Source: Reclinomonas americana ATCC 50394 (taxonomy: Eukaryota > Jakobida > Jakobea > Jakobida). Taken from it: a stretch of DNA of 27,757 bases. The stretch's first letter is position 1; every line of letters begins with the position of its first letter. The DNA lies in contig PS015024.1 in the NCBI GenBank assembly GCA_048213135.1, positions 144,212 through 171,968 on the forward strand, given 5' to 3'. Positions 20,650 through 27,757 of this stretch are shown here, one piece after another. The position numbers and the translations under genes are program-made. Below the pieces are notes generated by a model, which saw only the letters and a list, made by a program, of their open reading frames with translations, had not been told where the DNA came from and made no database searches.

Positions 20650-20958
20650 ATGACACAATTGCAAGTCGTCGACGGCATATGCGAAGAACGCAAGCCAGTT
20701 GCCTCCACGTTGGACTCCGAAAAGAGCGACATAGGAGAGGCAAAGAAGGCGACGAAAACCGAGACTGCTGAAGTGAGCTGGAGCAAGGGAGTTGCTGTCT
20801 GCCGCTCATGATCAGCGACCGCGAAAGCACTTGCACGCTGCGCCGCGCAGTCAAACTGTTCCTTGACCGCGACAAGGGTTGCCAAACCGGCTGTTGGTTC
20901 CCTCAGCGCTCACTCGCCGGCTGCGTCAACTGCGACGGCCTGTTCGCTCCCACAATGA
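20650..20958 (+). CDS. Possible small hypothetical protein
   Basis: Doubtful. From ATG 20650 a frame reads MTQLQVVDGICEERKPVAS and then a K/E-rich stretch ending at TAE (20772). If an intron 20773-20850 (GTGAGC...GCAG, 78 bp) is removed, it continues SNCSLTATRVAKPAVGSL to a stop at 20956-20958, about 76 aa. The codon third positions look coding-like, and the position (divergent from ENY2, 190 bp away) would suit a gene. No family is recognised, and overlapping frames on the other strand are equally open. Confidence 0.25.
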
Positions 20959-21580
20959 GTTTTGCGAACTCCAGAGTCATCAACTTTCCAGTGCCCACAG
21001 GGTAATCCTCCGCTAGGCGCGGCAATGGAACACAATGTCACCTCTCACACAGGGGGTAGCAACAGTTGCGTTGCAGGACGACACACCTCGCGCTCTGAGG
21101 TCTGTCGGCAACCTGACGCGTTTTCCCTGGTAATCGCGATCGGTTCCACTCATTTCTTGGCGACTGGCCAGCTATTCTTTGCGAGAGCAATGAGCGATCC
21201 ATGTGGTGGTAACGTGAGGAGGAGTGCACAAAGACGAAAGAGTCATTGCATGAGATCTGCGTAAACAACGCAATGCTCAACGCAGACAGAGGCAGCACAC
21301 ATGCACACATGCGACTCTTTGCCCAACACACCCCAACGCAGCCACACACAACGAGCACTGCCCCCACGACACACAAGAGAAAACAACACACACATTGAAA
21401 CTTCCACTTATAGCGATGCGAATGCTCACACAACGCAACACACCCCAGTCACATGCACACGCCACGCACAACGCTCACCGACGAAGTTGCCACTGCGATT
21501 GAAGTGTGGTCAAAGTCAAGGGCCGTCAAGTCATCCATCGATCGCGATCGCCGATCCACAACCCCTCACTTCAACTCCAA
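20959..21580. other. Unassigned region upstream of the FYVE-PH gene
   Basis: Contains a CA-rich stretch (21290-21480) and the start-proximal sequence of the FYVE-PH gene. An open frame at 21024-21264 is of ordinary composition without recognisable domains. I cannot support a gene here. Confidence 0.45.
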
Positions 21581-22576
21581 ATGGCTGAGACGGCGGCGGC
21601 AGCGGCTGCGGCTGCGGCTGCGGCAGTCGACTCGCTGCTCCCGCCACTGGACGCGCCACAGTGGGTGCCCGACAGCGCCGTCATCCACTGCCATGCCTGT
21701 CACCGCGAGTTCACCTTTTTCCGACGCAAGGTCTGCACACACTCTCTCGCACGCACACACACAGCAGATAGAGACAAGCGCGCACACGATGCACTGAGAA
21801 GAAAGGCAGAGCGGGTGGAGTTTGTGATGGTCATCTCTCATCACTCACTCACACGCGCAGCACCACTGTCGCCGCTGTGGCATGATCTTCTGCGGCGACT
21901 GCACGCCACATCGTCTGGTGATCCCGCGTCTTGTCGGCACCGGGTGCGATGTGGCACCGGTGCGCACGTGTGACACATGTCGACGTCGATGTGAGGAGGA
22001 GGAGGTGCTCGAGTCGCAGCATCTGCTCTTCTTGGCCGAGGGCGGCAAGTTGGAGTTGGAGGTGTCGCATGGCTATGTGCCGGCCATGAGAAAGGTGGGG
22101 TTCATGGATGGGCGTGAGTTTGCAGAGAGAGCTGACTGACTTAGCAATGATAGGTGTATGCGCGTGTCGACTCGTACATGTGCTTGATGTGGACGTCGAA
22201 CCATGGGAGTGGAGGCAGTCGCGAGTCGCGAGTGCCACTCAACGAAGTCCGCAGTGTGATTGCGGAGGAGAGTGGTTGCGTTGATTCCGGATCTTCAATG
22301 CATTATTTGCCTCTGTGTATTCAAATACTTTCGTGCATAGATCGCGAGTTTGTGGTCAACACAATGGGTGGTGAGCGGTTCCACTTCCGTGCCAATTCGG
22401 TCGATGATGCAGCGCGGTGGGTGTCGGCGTTGCAGTCGGTCTCCAAGTATCTGCGCACGGAGAAGCAGCAAAAGGAGCAGCAGTTGCTGAAGCAGCAGCA
22501 GCAGCAGCACTCGGTAGATGATCGGGCCACACATGGTGTGGATGGGGAGGCGACGAGCGATGGTGGGCTCAGATAG
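21581..22576 (+). CDS. FYVE and PH domain protein
   Basis: A predicted 246-aa phosphoinositide-binding protein. Exons: 21581-21730, 21861-22094, 22154-22274, 22341-22576 (stop TAG), all in phase. After an alanine run (residues 5-15) comes a FYVE zinc finger, residues ~28-95: W28xxD31, C37xxC40, RRKHHCRRCG at 48-57 carrying the PI3P-binding RRHHCR motif, CGDC, and a closing VRTCDTC. FYVE domains of this kind usually target endosomes through PI3P. A PH-like domain follows (residues ~105-225: LELEVSHGYVP, YARVDSYMCLMW, REFVVNTMGGERFHFRANS, AARWVSALQSV) with the invariant C-terminal tryptophan. A Q-rich coiled segment (KQQKEQQLLKQQQQQ) ends the protein. The order resembles the FYVE-PH tail of FGD proteins, but no DH domain is seen upstream. 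The intron at 22275 starts GTTGCGT. Confidence 0.9.
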
Positions 22577-22978
22577 ACGGCAGGCGGTGTTTCTGTACAG
22601 AGAGAGAACGGGAGAGTGTTTTGTTGCGATTGAAGAGGTATTGGTTTATGTTCTTCGACTGTGTGCTTGGAGATGACGGTGGCGGTGATCGTCAGTGTCG
22701 ATGAGCGATGATTGGCACAGATAGATTATGACTGAGGTATCTGTACGGAGAGTGCTTTGTTGCGATGTATGTTCTCCCGCGGTGCGTTGAGAGACGATAG
22801 TCGGCGCTGATCGTGAGTGGCGACGAGCGATAGTGGGCATTGATAGATGACGGATGCATTTCTGTACTGTGTCTGCAGCTGAAACGGCAGGATTGCTGTT
22901 CTCTCCTTCCTTGCGTTGGTCAAATAGAAGGCGGTTGTATTGCGATTGATTTCACGATCTCTCATTTGTGTGTCGTGC
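22577..22978. repeat. Diverged tandem duplication between convergent genes
   Basis: Two to three degenerate copies of a unit of about 120-150 bp: TTTCTGTACAGAGAGAG (22591) / TATCTGTACGGAGAGTG (22738) / TTTCTGTACTGTG (22859). Shared blocks are TTTTGTTGCGAT or CTTTGTTGCGAT, GATCGTCAGTGTCGATGAGCGAT or GATCGTGAGTGGCGACGAGCGAT, and a closing ATAGAT. It spans the 3' ends of the FYVE-PH gene and the TMEM86-like gene. Confidence 0.65.
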
Positions 22979-24003
22979 TCACTTGTCGCGCTTGGAGACA
23001 AAGCCGGCAGTCGGCGGCGCAATGTGAATCAGCAGGAACTGCGCCGCCAAGTACGTCAGCATGACCCACGTGTGCTGGAAGGGAATGGTGGCGGCACCAA
23101 AGTTGCCAATGGTCAGCAGCAGATCGGAGACCACAAAGCTGAGGCCACCGAAACGCGACAGCGAGCCGACCATGGGCGAGGCCGAGGAGCCGGCATCGAG
23201 TGCACGCCAGGCGGTCGTGGTGAGGAACGTCACATAGACAACGCACGGAATGCGGATATCCTCCGGCACGTACTCCCACAGCCAGAAGCGGAAAATGCTG
23301 TGCGTAATCGCCTCCAGCACGAGCAACGTCACCCAATTGCGCGGGTAGCCGCGGCCGCCAGGTCCACCGAAAGTGAAGGCGTAGAGGTAGCCGAAATGCG
23401 CAATGAGGAACGACACCATGCCCAGCATGAAATACAGCATGTCGCCGGCGAAGAGCAGGAAGGCATCGCCGGCCAGCGAGAACACCGTGGCCAGCAGGCG
23501 GCTCCAGCGGAACCATGCCGGCGCCGGCTCTTGCAGGACCTGCACAGAGAGAGAGAGACAGGTGAGGGAGACAACGAGACTCGAGTAGTGTGGTCTTGTC
23601 TTGCGCGCAACGTAGATCGAGAGAATCTGTGACGTTCAATCAGCCAAAAAAACAGCGCACAAGAGGACGTAAGGCACGTGTGACGTACCACAAGCGGCCA
23701 CAGTTTCTGCATGAGAGACAAGAGACAAGAGAGAGTGCAGGTGTGTGAGACAAGACAACAATCGGACACGGGTCATTTCTCTCACCGTGAGGAAACCCGG
23801 TCCGTGGTTGATCTCATTGAGCAGATGCAGCGCCGAGGCGGCAATGTACGACGAGCGCACCAGTGTCTGTGTGCGCGTGTGAGTGTGAGTGACAGACAAT
23901 GTCCCGAAAAACGTACACGCGCACATGCAGAACGCTCTGCGGCACTCACACACAGACTCTCTCTCACCAGTGAGGCCGACGCCTGTTTCTTCTCGGAATG
24001 CAT
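22979..24003 (-). CDS. TMEM86: TMEM86/YhhN family membrane protein, putative lysoplasmalogenase
   Basis: Multi-pass membrane enzyme family; animal TMEM86A/B cleave the vinyl-ether bond of lysoplasmalogens. Four exons: 24003-23968 (MHSEKKQASASL), 23866-23786, an 18-nt microexon 23706-23689 (KLWPLV) and 23539-22979 (stop TGA). The product is 231 aa, near the family's usual length. Family landmarks are FSLAGDAFLLF, MVSFLIAHFGYLYAF, FVVSDLLLTIGNF and MLTYLAAQFLL, spread over about seven or eight hydrophobic segments. The conserved aspartates in GD and SD, thought to be catalytic in this family, are kept. Intron donors are ordinary (GTGAGA, GTGAGA, GTACGT). The gene converges on the FYVE-PH gene (402 bp between stops). 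Its start is 207 bp from the left end of the transposon, so the element sits in its promoter side. Confidence 0.88.
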
Positions 24004-24200
24004 GATTGATCGGGTTACAGTTATCATAATCCGAAATTACATAACAAATCGGTAACCTCTTTCTAACGCGGCGCTGTGGTCTGCTTCCATCGTCCTCCTT
24101 CTCGTCCACACGCCTCTGCACGTTGCTGACCTCACCAGCGCAGTGCGCTTTCTCAGTGGTGGCGCTGCGATTCCACCGTCCACTCCATTGGTCTGCCAGT

Positions 24201-24209
24201 ATTGCGCGG
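24201..24209 (+). repeat. Left target-site duplication ATTGCGCGG
   Basis: Nine bases identical to 27603-27611, in the same orientation, directly abutting the inverted terminal repeat on each side. Confidence 0.88.
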
Positions 24210-24570
24210 AAAGGTAGGTGGGTCAACTGATGTAAGCCGACAGCGCAAAATCCCGTCGATCGGCAATCCAAACTGGACTTCTCAGACACATGGTGGTCGC
24301 GGCGGCGGAGGTGGTGCGGGCCCAGTGAAGGTGCACGCGTGGACTGTATTGGCTCATTCTGTAGCCAATGAAACGAGCTACAAGGTGACGCTTGCGGATC
24401 TGCTCGGCGACCTTCCGCCGAGGAGAGCGGTGCGTCCAAAGTCAAAAGTGCTGATTTTTCGCCAGAAATCGACCTTGTTGTCGCCGTGCCGACACCTTCC
24501 TCCGAGGCGCTGAGGTCACACCGAGGGTCATCTGAAAGGCCTCTCGCTGGGCTACTGTGTAAATTCAGAA
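24210..24570 (+). repeat. Left terminal inverted repeat
   Basis: About 361 bp long, with conserved outer 19 bp and three inner blocks matching the right end; the intervening sequence is strongly diverged. Just inside lies a perfect 18-bp palindrome, TTTCGCGCGCGCGCGAAA (24630-24647). Confidence 0.78.
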
Positions 24571-24727
24571 AAAACAACGCCACTATTTCCTGTCGTCCAG
24601 GAGGACTGAAACACATGCCGAGATCCTCATTTCGCGCGCGCGCGAAACGCGTTGCCTCGGAAATAACAACTCTGTCTTTTTTGTGTCGCGAGAGGGGGCC
24701 AACAGGGTCATGTGGGGGGCGCCGACC

Positions 24728-26971
24728 ATGGCCAGCGGCCATGATGTCGAGATGCATGACCGCGCGTCGCGATCGTGCCTCGTGTCTCCGCCAGCGCCCA
24801 CTCGGCATTGGCGCCGGCAGTCTCCTGTCACCTCCACCGGGGCACAAGCCGCCGCAGCTGCAGCGCACGTTGCACGAGCAAGTGTGCATGCATCAAACGG
24901 CAGTGACAGCGGTGTCGCGCAGCTGCAGGTGAGAACATGCCTGCCTGCCTCTCGACACCGAGTTGTCTCTCTCACTGTTCCTTGACCACAGTTTGGCGCA
25001 CACCCCTCCGCCTCAGCCGCACGCGTTCTGGCGTCGTCGTCAGACCCCCAGTTCACCATGCCGATGCCCAGTGATGCCGTTTTGTGGTCCCCGATGTTGC
25101 CGACGCCTCCTCAATCATTTCCGGTCAGTTTCCCGCTCGGAAGTCCGCCACAGCTGCCCCCTTCGCTCTACGGTCACCAGTGGACCCCTCCCGCGGTTGG
25201 CATGTCATCCGTGGTGCAGACGTACGGTGACGCTGCACCGAGCACCGTCACCATCAACTTCAGTGGCACGCCGGAAGGACAAGCCACGTACGACGTCGCC
25301 TCCCTCTCTCGCTTGCCTCATGGTTTGGGCGCGGATGCCAGTGGCAGCTTGTTCCTGACACCGACGTCACCGTTGTCGCCGCCGCCGCCCCCGCCGCCCG
25401 CTGCTGCCGCCGCGTCGCACACATTCGTCAAACTGGTGCGCTACCCTGGACTGCTCGCCAAACTCGTGTGCTCCTTGGTCAAGGCCCCGTCGTCGGCGGA
25501 CGGAGTCGCCTGTGATGTGCGTGCATGTGCATGTGTGTTTGTGTGTGTGTGAGAGAGAACGGTTGTGAGCTCATTGTCGTGCATTCTCCCTCCTCAGCCC
25601 GAGTTCACGCCTTTTGCGGCGAGAGTGCAGTCGTCGCTGTGCACGGACCTGTCAGCGACAGTGGTGGACATGCTGTGCGCGCATCAGCGTGACGGCCGTG
25701 CACCTGCGCGGCAAGGTCGAGCCCGCGTAAGGCCGACATCGCTCGCCGAGGCACTTGTCGAGAGGCTTGTCGACACAGTGCAACAGATCCCCAGTTCCAG
25801 TGACGACGACGACGACGACGACGGCCTACAGTTGCTAGCCGAGCGCCGATCGCTCACCGCTGTCCTCTTCATCAACCACTACCGTTGCAACAGCCGTGGC
25901 TGAGCACGTGGCACGTCTCCTCGCGATCGATTACGGTGTGGAAGTCGGTCGGCTGTTGCGTCTTTGTGTGCGTGTGGGAAAGGAACCAGAGTGGCGATTA
26001 TTCCTCACATGTGTGCCGCCCTCTGTGCGTAGGGAGCCGAATGCGGCGATGCTGTGGGGTACTCATCACGAGGACTGCGCACTTCTCACGTTCTGTCTGA
26101 ATCACCCCCACGAGAAGGTGCTGAAGACGGGAGGGTATTTGCGAATCGCACACTGCCCGGTGCAGGATGCACACGGCGGGCAAGTTACTGTACCCGTTGA
26201 GGTGTTCGCCTCACCAGATGGTAGGTCATCTGGTTGCTTGTTCTTCGCATCATCACATCGCTCTGTTGCTCATTGATAGGTGTCACGCTGCGCGCAGCAA
26301 TGAGCGCCACTGATGGTGATGGGTATCACTACTTGCTGGAGGTCAAGTGTCCGTCACCATTCTCCGCCACCTCCTTCGCTCTGTCGAAACCGCCACGTCG
26401 CTTCGTTTCCGCCCAGTACATGGTTCAAGTTCAGCTCCAGCTCTATGCGACGGACTTTCCCTTGTGAGTGCGCCGTATCGATGCGGTACCGATTCAGCCA
26501 ACTCATCAACCGTGTGCACAATGCAGGGCAAAGTTGCTGTCGTGGACGCCGAGTGGCATGTTCGTCTTCGAGATCCCTCGCGATGACACACTCCTCGGGC
26601 TGCTGTTCCCGCTGCTGGGCCACATGGCTGGTGTTGTTCAGCGAGTATTCGAGTACAGTCGCGATCGCGGTCACGACTCACGCAGCACCGACGTCAAGTT
26701 CCCGGCCGAATGGGGCGACGATCCACATACCTGGCGACCTCTACAGGCCACTACCGAGATCATGGAGAAGTTTGAGCGCTTTGTGTGCCGCCTCTCGCGT
26801 GCCTGTCGAAAGGCCGAGGAAACCTGTCGAGCCTACAAGGACGTGTACACTGGGCCGCTGGGCAGACTGTGGGTGCGTAGCGTGGCTCCTATGGTGCCGC
26901 CGATGCCTGCGGCGGACGTGAAGATGGCCGCGGCCGAGGCGGTCGGTCCCAACGGCGCGCATGCGCAATGA
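24728..26971 (+). CDS. YqaJ-like PD-(D/E)XK nuclease of the transposon
   Basis: Predicted 627 aa. Exons: 24728-24928, 24992-25516, 25598-25799, 25894-26220, 26280-26463, 26527-26971 (stop TGA). The ATG sits in a good Kozak context (ACCATGG). Residues 1-250 are low-complexity, rich in A, P and S. The C-terminal half carries the lambda-exonuclease/YqaJ pattern: GTHHE (E369), then SPDG (D418), LLEVKCP (E439, K441) and QYMVQVQLQL with conserved glutamines (Q468, Q470). These are the metal-binding D, E and K of this nuclease fold, so it looks catalytically intact. YqaJ proteins in phages process double-strand DNA ends for recombination; related domains occur in eukaryotic mobile elements and giant viruses. 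The splice at 25800 is the least certain: donor GTGACG restores the frame but cuts out an aspartate run. It lies wholly between the inverted repeats, so it belongs to the element or was captured by it. Confidence 0.85.
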
Positions 26972-27193
26972 TCTTCCGATAATGTAATGCAAGAGCCTTC
27001 CTTTCCTCCATCAGCAAATGCTTTGCTGCTCCGTTTCACGTGCAATGGTGGGAGAGAGAGTTTGGGTATGGTTCCCTCTTACTGGAATAGTCGCGAGGCT
27101 GCGAGGAATCATGTCATGGGGGGTCGGCGACGATGCATGAAATGTGACGAATTCATGACCAAAAAAAAATTGACGGACTTCTCGGTCGCTCTT

Positions 27194-27218
27194 GGTGTCA
27201 CGCGCGCAGCGCGACACC
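27194..27218. repeat. GC-rich hairpin near right end of transposon
   Basis: GGTGTC...GACACC arms closing on CGCGC/GCGCG with one bulged A. Its position mirrors the CGCG palindrome at 24630-24647 near the left end. It could be a protein-binding or structural site. Confidence 0.45.
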
Positions 27219-27238
27219 CACCGACTCACTCGCCGATG

Positions 27239-27602
27239 TTCTGAATTTACACACTACCTGAAGCGCTGCTCTACACGCTCATATGACGCACGTCGCCACA
27301 GACGAGGGCAGATGTGTCGGCACGACGCACACTTTGAGCGCTTCGATTTTTTCGCGCCGAAACTTGCGAGCTCCTGTCGTTTTTCTCGCGCCACGAGTAA
27401 GCACGGCGGTCGTGCCGAGGCTCAGCAGGTGCGCCCGTGAGTCGCGCGTCGAATGGCCTTAGTCAGGGCGCAAGGAAGTGCGTGGGTGACGAGAACCGGC
27501 AATTTTCGCGCGAGGGGGGTGTCGATCTTTGACTCAGCCGATTTTCGCGCCCGACCTCTGTCGGCTTACTGACAAATCGACGAAGTTGACCCACCTACCT
27601 TT
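27239..27602 (-). repeat. Right terminal inverted repeat
   Basis: About 364 bp, the inverted counterpart of 24210-24570. It carries several copies of TTTTCGCGC or close variants (27347, 27503, 27542), which are candidate binding sites for the mobilising protein. Confidence 0.78.
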
Positions 27603-27611
27603 ATTGCGCGG
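27603..27611 (+). repeat. Right target-site duplication ATTGCGCGG
   Basis: Direct copy of 24201-24209, immediately outside the right inverted repeat. Confidence 0.88.
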
Positions 27612-27697
27612 GAAAGTCAGTCGTTCTCACGCGCGTTGGTGTGTGTGTGTGCGCGTGTGTGTGTGAGTGTGTGTGAGAGCGGGCACACTACACACTC

Positions 27698-27757
27698 ATG
27701 GAGAAGCTCACGGCGTTCATGACGGAGGTGCGGCAGTTGACTCACTTGTTTCTTCTC
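27698..27757 (+). CDS. Start of an unidentified gene (3'-partial)
   Basis: ATG at 27698 opens a frame MEKLTAFMTEVRQLTHLFLL to the window edge, with coding-like codon use (GAG, AAG, CTC, GTG, CGG, CAG). It follows a GT microsatellite and CACACTC, similar to the 5' UTR of the F-box gene at 15210-15237. Too short to identify. The transposon ends 95 bp upstream of this ATG. Confidence 0.55.
   Translation, partial: MEKLTAFMTEVRQLTHLFLL

Larger units (their letters stand above)
24210..27602 (+). mobile_element. 3.4-kb DNA transposon encoding a YqaJ-type nuclease
   Basis: The two ends are inverted copies: AAAGGTAGGTGGGTCAACT at 24210-24228 matches the reverse complement of 27584-27602 without mismatch. 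Three more blocks recur in the same order from each end: GTAAGCCGACAG (24232 / 27569), GTGCCGACAC (24486 / 27323) and TGTGTAAATTCAGAA (24556 / 27253). Offsets from the ends are 22/33, 276/279 and 346/349 bp. A perfect 9-bp duplication, ATTGCGCGG, flanks the element. A 9-bp duplication with long diverged inverted repeats is typical of Mutator-like elements (established for MULEs), though Merlin and other groups can give 8-9 bp. The only recognisable gene inside is a spliced YqaJ/lambda-exonuclease-type nuclease. No DDE transposase is visible, so the element is either non-autonomous, a gene-capturing type (Pack-MULE-like), or of an undescribed kind. Confidence 0.88.

Noticed and set aside
24210-27602. 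A DDE transposase or helicase gene in the element
   Set aside because: I looked in all frames between the inverted ends and found only the YqaJ-type gene and short frames without motifs.

Overview
The window is nuclear DNA of an intron-rich, GC-rich unicellular eukaryote that builds motile cilia. Almost every gene is split by introns of about 57-98 bp, a few swollen to 0.3-1.2 kb by GA/CT-rich repeats. An axonemal dynein heavy chain implies a flagellated cell, and the gene set (NUDT18-, ABHD1/3-, TSEN34-, ENY2- and TMEM86-like genes, FYVE-PH, MOB) is broadly eukaryotic with an Amorphea/Opisthokont flavour. I cannot name the species.

Layout, left to right: C-terminal part of a DNAH1-type dynein heavy chain (+, 1-3924); NUDT18-like Nudix protein (-, 4037 to about 5915); a two-EF-hand protein (-, 6521-7249); an unrecognised 510-aa protein (-, 7325-9123); ABHD1/3-like hydrolase (+, 9184-13104); tRNA-splicing endonuclease subunit TSEN34 (-, 13170-15135); an F-box/LRR/MOB fusion protein (+, 15238-19160); ENY2/Sus1 (-, 19574-20459); a doubtful small ORF (+, about 20650-20958); FYVE-PH protein (+, 21581-22576); TMEM86/YhhN family protein (-, 22979-24003); a 3.4-kb DNA transposon (24210-27602) carrying a YqaJ-type nuclease gene; and the first 20 codons of one more gene (+, 27698 onward). 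Genes mostly alternate in strand, giving very short shared promoters (60 bp and 102 bp between start codons) and short tail-to-tail gaps. They look like unrelated housekeeping genes rather than a pathway cluster.

Main points for a second look. (1) Two short contigs bounded by runs of N (3043-3708 and 16432-16894) are reversed relative to the genes they belong to. Flipping each restores reading frame and protein order, so both look like scaffolding errors. (2) The transposon has a perfect 9-bp target duplication and inverted ends with four collinear conserved blocks. It encodes an apparently intact PD-(D/E)XK nuclease and no visible transposase. (3) One gene joins an F-box, leucine-rich repeats and a zinc-binding MOB domain. 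(4) About a fifth of the introns start with an odd 5' splice site, GTTNCGT, which looks like the window's ordinary GTNCGT donor with one extra T.

All exon boundaries were placed by eye from splice dinucleotides, reading phase and family knowledge. No transcript or database support was available.
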